The notes under the pieces were generated by a model, which saw only the letters and a list, made by a program, of their open reading frames with translations, searched no databases and was not told the DNA's origin. Shown here in pieces: positions 48,216-57,313 of a DNA stretch of 64,000 nucleotides. The DNA comes from Aureimonas sp. AU22 (GTDB lineage Bacteria; Pseudomonadota; Alphaproteobacteria; Rhizobiales; Rhizobiaceae). Location of the stretch: contig NZ_BBWJ01000004.1 in the NCBI RefSeq assembly GCF_001463745.1, forward strand, positions 248,001 through 312,000. Direction: 5' to 3'. The position numbers and the translations under genes are program-made. Each line of letters begins with the position of its first letter. Position 1 is the stretch's first letter.

Positions 48216-50807
48216 ATGAGTCTGATGAACCGGGGACCGGCGAGTAACGGCTTCAGTCGTCGCGTCGTCCTGCCCATGTCGGCCATGGTCGTCGCGACGG
48301 TCACGCTGGTCTTGGTGTTCGTTCTCATCACCGCGCATCGACAGAATTCGATCGCACTGGAAGCATCCACCAAGCTCGCGGAGACAGCTCTGACCGTGAA
48401 GGAGCGGGAAATCGCTCGAACCTTGCGGGATTATGCCGTCTGGGAGGACGTCTACCGCAACCTGCACGAGACCATAGACATCGAATGGGCCGCGACCGAC
48501 GGCAACGTCGGCGCCAACATCTTCACCGGCCTCGGCTACGAGATGGCCTTCGTGATCTCCCCCACGGGCAAGACGGTCTATGCCGTCATGGACGGGGAGC
48601 CGACGACGCGGATCGAAGCCACGTCCGCCATCCAGGACGGGTTGCCGCAACTCCTGGCGCGCGCCGCCGCGCAAGCCGAACCCGCGGTGGGGATCCTCGC
48701 CGCGCAAGACGGCAACGCGCTCGTGGCGGCGACGACCATCCTGCCGCCGTCGCTGGACGGCTCGGGCCTCAGCCCGGCGGATCGCTCGTCCATGATCTTC
48801 GTCAAGAAGCTGGACCCGGCCTTCCTGTCCCGCATCGGCAGCGAGTACCTTCTGCGCGACCTGCGCATGGGCACACCCGACGAGCCCGGCCTCGGGGCAT
48901 CTATCCCCCTGCGCTCGCCTGGCGGCGACGTTCTGGGAGCCGTGACCTGGATACCGGAGCAGCCGGGCTACAGCCTCCTGCGTTTCATTCTGCCGCCGTT
49001 GGGCGTGTCGCTCGTCATCTTCGCGGCCTTCGCCTTCCTCGTGCTGCGTCACGCGCGGCGCTCGACGGTGGAACTCGAGCAGTCGTCCCGGACCATCGAG
49101 ACCTATGCGCAGACGCTCGAGGAAAGCGAGGCGCGCTTTCGCGACGTCGCCGAGGCGTCCTCGGACTGGATCTGGGAGTGCGACACCGACATGCGGCTCG
49201 TCTACCTCTCGGCCCGGTTCACCGAGGTCACGGGACTTGCGGCGGCCAATGCGCTGGGTCGGACCCTGGAGCAGTTCTTCGTCGTCGAGCGCGCCGACGA
49301 CGACTGGCAGAAGCGGTCGAACCAGTTGCATGCGCACCAGACGTTCCGCGATCTGCGCTGCCGCTACCACGACGCCGACGACCACCTTCGCATCTGCCGC
49401 CTGGCGGCGCGACCGGCCTTCGACGCGCAGGGCCGCTTCTCCGGCTACCGCGGGACCGCGACGGACATCACCAGCGAGGTCGAGGCGCAGGACCGCGCCA
49501 CCCATCTAGCGCACCACGATGCGCTGACCGGCCTTCCCAACCGGGTCCTCTTCCACGAGCGCCTCACGGCGGCTCTCGACGAGAACCGCCAGGAGCGCGC
49601 GCGCATCGCGATCCTTTGTCTCGACCTCGACCACTTCAAGGAGGTCAACGACACGCTGGGCCATGCCGCCGGCGACGTGCTCCTCCAGGAGGTCAGCGAG
49701 CGTCTGAGATCGGCGATCCTGCCGAGCGATACGGTCGCCCGCCTCGGCGGCGACGAATTCGCCGTGGTTCAGCTCGGCGTGAACCAGCCGCTGGAAGCGA
49801 CCGCCCTCAGCCGCACCATCATCGAGCAACTCAACCGTCCCTACATCGTGGACGGAATGGAGCTTCATGTCGGCGTCAGCGTCGGTCTCGCCTTCGCAAA
49901 CGACGACAGCTACACGCCCGACGCACTTCTGAAGAACGCCGACATCGCCCTTTACCGCGCCAAGCAGGCCGGTCGCGGCACGATGCGGATCTTCGAGCCC
50001 CGGATGGACCTGGAGCTGCAGGCCCGCAAGGCGCTGGAATACGATCTGCGCCAGGCGGTGGCGCGGGGCCAGCTCGAGGTCCACTACCAACCCCTGATCG
50101 AGCTCGACGGCGAGCGCGTCGCCGGCGTCGAGGCGCTCGTCCGCTGGCGTCATCCGGAGCACGGGCTCGTTCCGCCGGGCAACTTCATCCCCTTGGCCGA
50201 GGACACCGGGCTGATCGTCGAGATCGGCGAATGGGTGCTGCGGACCGCGTGCCGTCAGGCCATGGAGTGGCCGGACGTGCGCGTCGCGGTGAACCTGTCG
50301 CCGGTTCAGTTCAAGCATCGCGAACTGGTCGAGACGGTGCGGCAGGTTCTGGAGGACACAGGCCTTCCCGCCGGACGCCTCGAGCTCGAGATCACCGAAA
50401 GCGTGCTTCTGCACGACGCCGTGGCGGCGAAAGAGATCCTGACGGCCCTGAAACAGACGGGGGTCCATATCGTCATGGACGATTTCGGCACCGGCTATTC
50501 GTCGCTCGGGTACCTGAACTCCTTTCCGTTCGACAAGATCAAGATCGACAAGTCCTTCATCTCCGACCTGTCGGTGGAGAAGTCGAACGCCATCGTGCGC
50601 TCCGTGATCGGGCTCGGGCAGAGCCTCAACATGATCACCACGGCGGAAGGCGTCGAGACCGAGGAGCAGGCCGCGTTCCTGCTCGCCGAAGGCTGCGAGC
50701 AGGTGCAGGGATACCATTTCGGTCGCCCCGTTCCCGCTATCGAGATGTCGCGGTTGCTCGAAGAGCGCTTGATCCCTCCCGGCCTGCCGATCCCGGCCGT
50801 CGCCTGA
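48216..50807 (+). CDS. CHASE4-PAS-GGDEF-EAL cyclic-di-GMP signalling protein
   Basis: 863 residues from the ATG at 48216 (a GTG at 48198 is possible). One membrane helix at about 18-40, a periplasmic CHASE4 domain with DYAVWEDVYRNL, a second helix at about 258-278, a PAS domain at about 305-420, an intact GGDEF (511-515), and an EAL domain with EALVRWRHP (639 on) and DDFGTGYSSLGYL. The RxxD inhibitory site before GGDEF reads LPSD, so product inhibition is probably lost. Both catalytic motifs are intact, so net activity cannot be predicted. Confidence 0.95.
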   Translation: MSLMNRGPASNGFSRRVVLPMSAMVVATVTLVLVFVLITAHRQNSIALEASTKLAETALTVKEREIARTLRDYAVWEDVYRNLHETIDIEWAATDGNVGANIFTGLGYEMAFVISPTGKTVYAVMDGEPTTRIEATSAIQDGLPQLLARAAAQAEPAVGILAAQDGNALVAATTILPPSLDGSGLSPADRSSMIFVKKLDPAFLSRIGSEYLLRDLRMGTPDEPGLGASIPLRSPGGDVLGAVTWIPEQPGYSLLRFILPPLGVSLVIFAAFAFLVLRHARRSTVELEQSSRTIETYAQTLEESEARFRDVAEASSDWIWECDTDMRLVYLSARFTEVTGLAAANALGRTLEQFFVVERADDDWQKRSNQLHAHQTFRDLRCRYHDADDHLRICRLAARPAFDAQGRFSGYRGTATDITSEVEAQDRATHLAHHDALTGLPNRVLFHERLTAALDENRQERARIAILCLDLDHFKEVNDTLGHAAGDVLLQEVSERLRSAILPSDTVARLGGDEFAVVQLGVNQPLEATALSRTIIEQLNRPYIVDGMELHVGVSVGLAFANDDSYTPDALLKNADIALYRAKQAGRGTMRIFEPRMDLELQARKALEYDLRQAVARGQLEVHYQPLIELDGERVAGVEALVRWRHPEHGLVPPGNFIPLAEDTGLIVEIGEWVLRTACRQAMEWPDVRVAVNLSPVQFKHRELVETVRQVLEDTGLPAGRLELEITESVLLHDAVAAKEILTALKQTGVHIVMDDFGTGYSSLGYLNSFPFDKIKIDKSFISDLSVEKSNAIVRSVIGLGQSLNMITTAEGVETEEQAAFLLAEGCEQVQGYHFGRPVPAIEMSRLLEERLIPPGLPIPAVA

Positions 50808-50880
50808 ACCCCACCTCTCGGGCCGGCTTCGTGCCGCTGAAGGCGCACCGGCCCTCGCCTGCTCCATGCAAAGGAATGCC

Positions 50881-52122
50881 ATGATGTCCGCAACGGCCCG
50901 GTCGTTCGACAATCGCACTACGCCTATCGAACAGTTGGCCCGCCTCGACGGCGCCATCCCTGCCCTCGCTCGTGCGCGGCGTTCGGGACCGCCGCTCCCG
51001 GTCTTCGAGACCGTCGACGCCGTCGTCGCGTCGCTGCGGCCGGCCGAACCGGTCTTCTGCCTGGAGCCGGCACGCCTGCGGCAAGCCGCCCGGCGGTTCG
51101 CAAACCTTCCGGCGCGCGTGCTCTACGCCGTGAAATGCAACCCGCATCCGGCCGTTCTCGAAACCCTGTTCTCGGCGGGGATCCGCGACTTCGACGTCGC
51201 CTCGATCGAAGAGGTGCGTCTTATCGCCGATCTGTTCGGCAAGTCGGCCGGTCAGTTCTTCAACAATCCTGCCAAGTCGCGGCCTGCGATCCGCTCCGCG
51301 TCCCGCGACTTCGCCATCCGGTTCTACACCGTGGACTGCGCCAGCGAGATCGACAAGATCCTCGCCGAAGCCGAACCGGACGGCGACCTGATTATCGCGG
51401 TCCGCCTCGCGACGCCCTCGCGCGACGCGCGCTATGCCTTGTCGACCAAGTTCGGTGCGCCGCCCGCCGAGGCGGCGGACCTCCTGCGCGAGATCGATCG
51501 CAGAGGGGTGAAGGCCGGCATTTCCTTCCATGTCGGCTCCCAGTGCCTGTCGCCCGACAGCTTCGGCAACGCCATCGATCTCGCGGGCAAGGTCGCGCGC
51601 AAGGCCGGCGTCTCGTTGAGCGTCCTCAACGTCGGCGGCGGCTTCCCCGCCCCCTACCCCGGCGACCACGTGGCGCCGATCGATCGCTACTTCGCCGAGA
51701 TCCTGCAGGGCCGCCGCCGACTGGAACTCGCTTCGGGCTGCATGCTGATGTGCGAGCCGGGCCGGGGGCTGGTGGCGGAGGCCGCGAGCGTCGTCGTGCA
51801 GGTCACGCTGCGCCGCGACCGGACGATCTTCCTCAACGACGGCGTCTTCGGCTCGCTTCAGGAACTGGGCCATCCCAAGGAGCGGCGTCCGGTGCGGATC
51901 GTGCGTCCCGACGGACCACCCGCCGCATCCCGCCTCGGCGAGTTCAAGGTGTTCGGGCCGACCTGCGATTCCAACGACGTTCTCGGCGCGCCGTTCCTGC
52001 TTCCGGAGGACGTGCGCGAGGGCGATTGGCTGGAGGTCGGTCAGATGGGGGCCTACAGCTTGTCGATGCGCACGCACTTCAACGGGTTCCATCTCGACCA
52101 GATCGTCCAGATCGGCGTTTGA
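50881..52122 (+). CDS. Ornithine/diamino acid decarboxylase-like enzyme (PLP fold III)
   Basis: 413 residues from the ATG at 50881, preceded by AAAGGA. PLP Lys85 in YAVKCNP, then FHVGSQCLSP (His217), VLNVGGGFP, CEPGRGLVAE (291-300) and GPTCDSNDVL with Cys362-Asp363 donated to the partner subunit. This set is typical of eukaryotic-type ornithine and lysine decarboxylases found in alphaproteobacteria, which feed polyamine synthesis. An extra 40-residue N-terminus is present. The EamA transporter gene begins four bases after its stop and may handle substrate or product. Confidence 0.88.
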   Translation: MMSATARSFDNRTTPIEQLARLDGAIPALARARRSGPPLPVFETVDAVVASLRPAEPVFCLEPARLRQAARRFANLPARVLYAVKCNPHPAVLETLFSAGIRDFDVASIEEVRLIADLFGKSAGQFFNNPAKSRPAIRSASRDFAIRFYTVDCASEIDKILAEAEPDGDLIIAVRLATPSRDARYALSTKFGAPPAEAADLLREIDRRGVKAGISFHVGSQCLSPDSFGNAIDLAGKVARKAGVSLSVLNVGGGFPAPYPGDHVAPIDRYFAEILQGRRRLELASGCMLMCEPGRGLVAEAASVVVQVTLRRDRTIFLNDGVFGSLQELGHPKERRPVRIVRPDGPPAASRLGEFKVFGPTCDSNDVLGAPFLLPEDVREGDWLEVGQMGAYSLSMRTHFNGFHLDQIVQIGV

Positions 52123-52125
52123 TCC

Positions 52126-53262
52126 GTGACGGTGCCCACACCCGCCCGGCTTTCCGCGACGCTTCTGGGCGTCTGCGGCATCCTCCTCTGGGCGACCGAG
52201 ACCGTGCTCATCACGTTCACGACGCGCATCCCTCCGCTTCAGACGGTGGCGCTGGCCTTCGTCTTCGCGGCTTTGATGGCCCCGTTGGCGTGGCGGTTGA
52301 CCGGAGACGATCCTCGGGCCGCCTTTCGGCAGCCGCCGCGGGTGTGGCTGCTCGTGGTCGGGTCGCTCGTCGGCTATCACGCGGCGATCTACTGGGCGAC
52401 GCAGCAGGCCCCCCCGGCAGCCGCCGCGCTTCTCCAGGGCACGACGCCGCTTCTGATCGTCCTCGGTTCGGCGCTCCTTCCGGGCGAGCGTCTTCGCGCC
52501 TGGCATGTGGCGGGCGCCATCGTCGGGCTGGTGGGCATCCTTCTCCTGATCGATGGCGGCGAGGCGATCACCGATGATGGCGGCGCGCGTGCGCCGGCCT
52601 TCTACCTGTCGCTGATCGGGGTCGCGGCAGGCCTGTGGGGCCTCTATTCCGTGCTGTCGCGGCGGTATGCCGACGTGCCGACCTCCGCGCTCGGGGTCTT
52701 CTACGCCGCATCCGCCGTGATCTGCGTCCTCCTCCACGCCTCGCTCGAGACCTGGGTGGCACCGACGCCGGGCGAGTGGGCGGCGATCGCCGCGCTCGGG
52801 GTCTTCCCGATGGGGCTGGCTCTGTATCTCTGGGACGTCGGCGTGAAGCACGGCGACATCCAGGCCCTCGGGGCGATCAGCTATGTCGAGCCGTTCATCG
52901 GCGCCCTGCTCGTTGCGTTTCTCGGCCAGGGCCAGTTGGACGCGCGGCTCGCCGTATCGGGACTGCTCGTCATCCTGGGTGCGCTGCTCGCCAGTTGCAA
53001 CCTGCTGCGCACGGCGCCCATCCCACAGGCCTCCGCCGTCGCATCCGACGCGGCGATGCTGGACGACTTGCGGCGGGATCTCGTCTCGGCGACCGAGCGC
53101 TGTCTCCGCAAGCTCGAACAGACGCCGCCCGTCGTCGCGGCGGACGAACGGGAGATGATCGCCGGCCGCCTGCTCGCCCTATGGCGTTCCATGGATGCGC
53201 TGTGCGCCGACGACCGACTCACGCCGAGGCGTTGGGAAGCCGACGGTCGAGGAAATCTCTGA
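52126..53262 (+). CDS. EamA/DMT-family transporter
   Basis: 378 residues from a GTG at 52126. Ten hydrophobic helices in two EamA repeats: the first starts LSATLLGVCGILLWATETVL, the second FYLSLIGVAAGLWGLYSVLS. A soluble C-terminal tail of about 75 residues (ASDAAMLDDLRRDLVSATER) is unusual. Co-transcribed with the decarboxylase, it may export or import the diamine or amino acid. Its last 44 bases overlap the convergent hydrolase gene. Confidence 0.9.
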   Translation: MTVPTPARLSATLLGVCGILLWATETVLITFTTRIPPLQTVALAFVFAALMAPLAWRLTGDDPRAAFRQPPRVWLLVVGSLVGYHAAIYWATQQAPPAAAALLQGTTPLLIVLGSALLPGERLRAWHVAGAIVGLVGILLLIDGGEAITDDGGARAPAFYLSLIGVAAGLWGLYSVLSRRYADVPTSALGVFYAASAVICVLLHASLETWVAPTPGEWAAIAALGVFPMGLALYLWDVGVKHGDIQALGAISYVEPFIGALLVAFLGQGQLDARLAVSGLLVILGALLASCNLLRTAPIPQASAVASDAAMLDDLRRDLVSATERCLRKLEQTPPVVAADEREMIAGRLLALWRSMDALCADDRLTPRRWEADGRGNL

Positions 53263-54094
53263 TCAGGCGGGCGATCTCGCCTGCATCGGTTTCCAGGGCG
53301 AAATGGCCGGCGTCCAGTAGATGGATCTCCGCATCCGGCAGATCGCGGCGGTAGGCTTCCGCGCCGGCAGGCAGGAAGGCGGGGTCGTGACGCCCCCAGA
53401 CCGCAAGAAGCGGCGGCTGGTGGTCGCGGAAGTAGCGCTGGAAGTCGGGGTAGAGCGCGACATTGCTCTTGTAGTCGCCGATGAGATCGAGCTGGATCTC
53501 CTCGGCACCCGGCCTCGCCATGTAGGCGATGTCGAGTTCGTAGCCGTCGGGCGAAAGGCGCTCCGGCTTGGACCCCGTCCCGTACTGCCAGTCCCGGATC
53601 GTGCCGGGTGAAAGCGACGGCCGGCAGGCTTCGCGATTGGCCTCGCTCGGTTCGCGCCAATAGGCCTGCCACGCGCCCCACTCGTCGCTGAAACCGTCGA
53701 GATAGGCGTTGCCGTTCTGCGAGACGATCGCGGACACGCGTTCGGGATGACGCATGGCCAGCCTGAGGCCGACGGGGGCCCCGTAGTCGAAGATGTAGAG
53801 GGCGTAGCGCTCGAGCGACAAGGCCTCGACGAAACCCTCGATCACATCCGCAAGCCGGTCGAACGTGTAGTCGAAGCCACCACGCGGCGGCGCCTTGGTC
53901 TGACCGAAGCCGGGCAGGTCGGGCGCGACGAGATGGAAGCGATCGGCCAGCAACGGGATCAGATCGCGGAACATGTGGCTCGACGTCGGAAAGCCGTGCA
54001 GAAGCAAGAGCGTCGGCTTCGAACGGCTGCCCGCCTCGCGATAGAAGACCTCGACGCCGTCGACGTCCACAGTCCGGTAGCTCGGTTGGGTCAT
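53219..54094 (-). CDS. Alpha/beta hydrolase of the haloalkane dehalogenase/epoxide hydrolase group
   Basis: 291 residues from the ATG at 54094. Oxyanion motif HGFPTSSHMF (33-42), nucleophile Asp103 in YIFDYGAPVGL, acid in GRHDPAFLP and base in AGHFALE. An aspartate nucleophile marks haloalkane dehalogenases and epoxide hydrolases rather than esterases. The ATG overlaps the preceding gene's stop region, so it is co-expressed with the flavin-type protein. Substrate unknown. Confidence 0.88.
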   Translation of the reverse strand: MTQPSYRTVDVDGVEVFYREAGSRSKPTLLLLHGFPTSSHMFRDLIPLLADRFHLVAPDLPGFGQTKAPPRGGFDYTFDRLADVIEGFVEALSLERYALYIFDYGAPVGLRLAMRHPERVSAIVSQNGNAYLDGFSDEWGAWQAYWREPSEANREACRPSLSPGTIRDWQYGTGSKPERLSPDGYELDIAYMARPGAEEIQLDLIGDYKSNVALYPDFQRYFRDHQPPLLAVWGRHDPAFLPAGAEAYRRDLPDAEIHLLDAGHFALETDAGEIARLIRDFLDRRLPNASA

Positions 54095-54735
54095 GCATGC
54101 TCTCCTTGGGTGTCCTTCGCCGACGCCGCGCCCGCGCGCAGCGTGGCATTCTCGGCTTCGAGCGCGGCCAGCCGCTCCTGCAGGGGACGGACCGCTTCGG
54201 CGATCTCGGCTTCCGTGAAGCGCGGGATGATGTGCTGCGGGCAGTTCCAGTCGAAGGCTTCGAGCCGCATCCGGAAGATGCGCTCGATCCGGCCGCGATA
54301 GCCGGGCACGGCGACGAGATCGGCCAGTTCGGGCATGGCATCGGGCGCGATGGCCTCGACATGCGCGTAGATCTTCAGGCGCGCCCGGTGCGGGTAATCC
54401 ATCAGGAACAGGCAGGCGCGATCGTTCGCCCCAAGGTTCCCAAGGCTGATGTACTGGCGGTTGCCGGAGTAGTTGGCGAAGGCGAGCGTCTGGGCATCGA
54501 CGAGCTTCAGGAAGCCTTGTGGGCCGCCGCGATGCTGGACATAGGGCCAGCCGGTTTCCGAAACCGTCGCCATGTAGAAGCTGTCGCGTGCGCCGATGAA
54601 GGCTGCCTCGTTCTCGGTGAAGCGGTCGAAGGCGCGATGTCCCGGGAAGTCCTGCCAGACATGGTCGACACCCATCGCGGCCTGCGCTGCGCGAACACTC
54701 GGCGTCACGGCGATATCGAGGAAGCCATAGGACAT
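54091..54735 (-). CDS. Pyridoxamine-phosphate-oxidase-like (split-barrel) flavin/nucleotide-binding protein
   Basis: 214 residues. The split barrel is shown by FTENEAAFIGARDSFYMATV, SETGWPYVQHRGGPQGFLKL, FANYSGNRQYISLGNL and ACLFLMDYPHRARLKIYAHV. A C-terminal coiled coil (EAVRPLQERLAALEAENATL) follows. Such proteins bind FMN or F420-like cofactors. It is translationally coupled to the hydrolase and divergent from a LysR regulator, which likely controls the pair. Confidence 0.88.
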   Translation of the reverse strand: MSYGFLDIAVTPSVRAAQAAMGVDHVWQDFPGHRAFDRFTENEAAFIGARDSFYMATVSETGWPYVQHRGGPQGFLKLVDAQTLAFANYSGNRQYISLGNLGANDRACLFLMDYPHRARLKIYAHVEAIAPDAMPELADLVAVPGYRGRIERIFRMRLEAFDWNCPQHIIPRFTEAEIAEAVRPLQERLAALEAENATLRAGAASAKDTQGEHA

Positions 54736-54849
54736 GATCGGGGGTCCCGCGTTGGAAGCCCGTGGGGCTCGTCACGCAGAAATGCCCCTTTCCATCAGGC
54801 GACGGAATACGGCAAGATCGCAATTCACCTTGTCGAAATATGGTAAGAT

Positions 54850-55788
54850 ATGGACCGTCTCGAAGCCATGCTTCTCCTGCGCGAGGCGATCGACCGCGGC
54901 AGCCTGTCGGCGGCTGGTCGGGCCTTGCGCATCCCCGTGCCGACGGTCAGCCGCAAGATCTCGGACCTCGAAGCGCAGCTCGGAGCGAAGCTCCTGGTTC
55001 GCACGACGCGCAGCCTGACGCTGACGGATGTCGGCGTCGCCTATCTCGCGGCCGCCCGGCGCATCCTCGACGAGGTGGATGGCGCCGAGCGAGAGGCGGC
55101 CGGGGAATTTGCCGAGCCGAAGGGCGAACTCGTGCTGAGCGCTCCGATCCAGTTCGGCCGCCTCCATGTGCTTCCGGTGGTCGCGGACTTCCTCGACCAG
55201 TTTCCCAAGATCGGCGTCCGGCTGCTGCTCGCCGACCGCAACGTTCACCTCGTCGACGATCACGTCGACATGGCGCTGCGCATCGGCCGACTGGCGAACA
55301 GCACGATGATCGCCACACGGATCGGCACCATGCGCATCGTGACGGCGGCAAGTCCGGCGCTTCTGGCAAGGCATGGTTCACCCGCCGTGCCGGAGGATCT
55401 GCGCGATCTGCCCGCCGTCGCGGTGGACGGTCCGATGCCGGAGGCGAACTGGCGCGCCCTTCCTTCGGGACGCGCGGCAGCGGACAGCGCGCCGTTGCCG
55501 CCACGCTTCGCGGTGACGACGACGGAGGCGGCGGTGGATGCCGCGATCCGGGGCATCGGCGTGGTGCGGTTGCTTCACTACCAGGTGGTCGAAGCCGTGG
55601 AAGCCGGGGGGCTCGCGATCATCCTCGACGACTTCGAGCCCGAACCGGTCCCCGTCCATCTCGTCCACGCGACGCGCGGGCAGATGCCTCTGAAGCTGCG
55701 CCGCTTCCTCGACTTTGCCGCACCGGCCTTGCGTGAGCGGCTGGCAAAACTCTCGCCCCGCGACCGGCCATCACAGGCGACAAGCTGA
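54850..55788 (+). CDS. LysR-family transcriptional regulator
   Basis: 312 residues. N-terminal winged helix: DRLEAMLLLREAIDRGSLSA, then IPVPTVSRKISDLEAQLGAK, LLVRTTRSLTLTDVG. The effector domain starts GELVLSAPIQFGRLHVLPVV. It is transcribed away from the split-barrel/hydrolase operon with 114 bases between, the classic LysR arrangement, so that operon is the probable target. Confidence 0.94.
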   Translation: MDRLEAMLLLREAIDRGSLSAAGRALRIPVPTVSRKISDLEAQLGAKLLVRTTRSLTLTDVGVAYLAAARRILDEVDGAEREAAGEFAEPKGELVLSAPIQFGRLHVLPVVADFLDQFPKIGVRLLLADRNVHLVDDHVDMALRIGRLANSTMIATRIGTMRIVTAASPALLARHGSPAVPEDLRDLPAVAVDGPMPEANWRALPSGRAAADSAPLPPRFAVTTTEAAVDAAIRGIGVVRLLHYQVVEAVEAGGLAIILDDFEPEPVPVHLVHATRGQMPLKLRRFLDFAAPALRERLAKLSPRDRPSQATS

Positions 55789-55838
55789 CCGGATCCGCAA
55801 GGGGTGTCGCCTCGCCTCCGCGTCTCGGTCCGGAAGGT

Positions 55839-56432
55839 TCAATCGCCGAGAGCCTGAACGATGGCCGAGCCGGCGAACCGAGCCGTGGCGAGAAGCTGGT
55901 CCAGCCCGTGCCCACCGCGCGCCTTGCCGGAGAGGCCGAACATGGTCGTCGCGACGAAGTCGGTGATGCGGTCGGCGTCGGCGGGATGGCGGGCCGCCAC
56001 ATAGTCGCGGATCGCCTTTTCCGCCGCGAGATTGTAGGCGCGCGCGGCCGCCCGAGCCTGTGCATCCTCGCAGCGCGTTCCTTCCACCACCATGCAACCC
56101 GCAGCGGCGGGATCGGCGACATAACGACGGGCAGCCTCCTCCAGCAACGCCAGAAGGCTGTCGGCGACGGGACGATCGGCCCGCAACAGGTCCGCGAACG
56201 GGACCGCGCCCGCCTCGGCGTAGCGCTCCAGGACGCGGGTGTAGAGCCCGAGCTTGCTGCCGAAGGCGGAGTAGAAGCTCGGCGGATTGATGCCCAGCGC
56301 ATCGGTGATCTCGGTGACGCTGACGGCCTCGTAGCCGCGGGCATGAAACAGACGCTCGGCGATGGCGACCGCCTCGTCGGGATCGAAACGCCGTGGCCGA
56401 CCGCGCCCGCGTGAATTTTTTGTAACAGACAT
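55839..56432 (-). CDS. TetR-family transcriptional repressor
   Basis: 197 residues. Helix-turn-helix RGRPRRFDPDEAVAIAERLF, then GYEAVSVTEITDALGINPPS, FYSAFGSKLGLYTRVLERY. The C-terminal domain resembles the AcrR/NemR-like group with GCMVVEGTRCED. It is divergent from a short-chain dehydrogenase gene; 73 bases between them carry two inverted repeats that are likely its operators. Confidence 0.93.
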   Translation of the reverse strand: MSVTKNSRGRGRPRRFDPDEAVAIAERLFHARGYEAVSVTEITDALGINPPSFYSAFGSKLGLYTRVLERYAEAGAVPFADLLRADRPVADSLLALLEEAARRYVADPAAAGCMVVEGTRCEDAQARAAARAYNLAAEKAIRDYVAARHPADADRITDFVATTMFGLSGKARGGHGLDQLLATARFAGSAIVQALGD

Positions 56433-56436
56433 TACA
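56421..56436. promoter_or_regulatory. TGTAA-N6-TTACA inverted repeat at the tetR start
   Basis: Perfect five-base arms overlap the start codon of the TetR gene (ATG 56432-56430), a common place for autoregulatory TetR binding. A possible TTGACC (56443) - 17 bases - TTATGT promoter toward the dehydrogenase lies just beyond. Confidence 0.45.
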
Positions 56437-56472
56437 GAAACATTGACCTCGCACTGGCTCTATAATTATGTA

Positions 56473-56493
56473 GCGACCACTAACTTAGGTCGC
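56473..56493. promoter_or_regulatory. GCGACC-N9-GGTCGC operator before the SDR gene
   Basis: Six-base perfect arms lie 13 bases before the dehydrogenase ATG and just downstream of the predicted -10, so a bound TetR protein would block transcription. Confidence 0.5.
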
Positions 56494-56505
56494 AAGGAGC
56501 GCGCG

Positions 56506-57219
56506 ATGACACCGTATCAGGGCAAGACCGTACTGGTTCTCGGAGGTAGCCGAGGGATCGGAGCGTCCATCGTGCGGCGCTTTGCGGCCGATGGTGCGAC
56601 AGTCATCTTCACCTATGCCGGGTCGCGAGAGGCGGCGGAGGCTTTGGCGGCGGAGACCGGCAGTACGGCCGTCCAGACCGACAGCGCGGACCGGGACGCC
56701 GTGATCGCGAGGGTCCGGGACAGCGGACCGCTCGACGTTCTCGTGGTGAACTCCGGGTTCGCGATCTTCGGCGACGCCCTGGACCAGGACCCCGACGAGA
56801 TCGACCGGCTGTTCCGGGTCAACGTCCACGCGCCCTACCATGCCTCGGTCGAGGCGGCTCGGCGGATGCCGGACGGCGGGCGGATCATCGTGATCGGGTC
56901 CGTGAACGGCGACCGGATGCCCGTGCCGGGCATGGCGTCCTATGCGCTCAGTAAGTCTGCCCTGCAGGGACTGGCGCGCGGGCTCGCACGCGATTTCGGG
57001 CCGCGCGGGATCACGATCAACGTCGTGCAGCCAGGCCCCATCGACACCGACGCCAACCCGGCGAACGGGCCGATGCGAGACCTCATGCACAGCTTCATGG
57101 CCTTGAAACGCCATGGAAGGCCCGAGGAGGTCGCCGCGATGGTGGCCTGGCTGGCAGGACCGGAGGCGGGCTTCGTCACCGGCGCCATGCACACGATCGA
57201 CGGCGCCTTCGGCGCATAG
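56506..57219 (+). CDS. Short-chain dehydrogenase/reductase
   Basis: 237 residues from the ATG at 56506 with AAGGAG eight bases upstream. Cofactor motif VLVLGGSRGIGASIVRRF, NSG in place of NNAG (LDVLVVNSGFAIFG), catalytic Ser in IIVIGSVNGDR and YALSK. C-terminal GAMHTIDGAFGA fits. The divergent TetR gene is the likely regulator, suggesting induction by a toxic carbonyl or similar compound. Confidence 0.93.
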   Translation: MTPYQGKTVLVLGGSRGIGASIVRRFAADGATVIFTYAGSREAAEALAAETGSTAVQTDSADRDAVIARVRDSGPLDVLVVNSGFAIFGDALDQDPDEIDRLFRVNVHAPYHASVEAARRMPDGGRIIVIGSVNGDRMPVPGMASYALSKSALQGLARGLARDFGPRGITINVVQPGPIDTDANPANGPMRDLMHSFMALKRHGRPEEVAAMVAWLAGPEAGFVTGAMHTIDGAFGA

Positions 57220-57313
57220 GCGAGGCTTCGGGGGCACCGGGCGTATCGTGCGTCCTCCCCCCTTACGCCCTCGTCGCAACCCAAACGGCTTCGCAGCGGA
57301 TTCCCTCGGAGGC

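Noticed and set aside
48485-50884. 799-codon frame shifted within the GGDEF-EAL gene
   Set aside because: Frame shadow of a confirmed multi-domain gene; composition is arginine-rich and motif-free.
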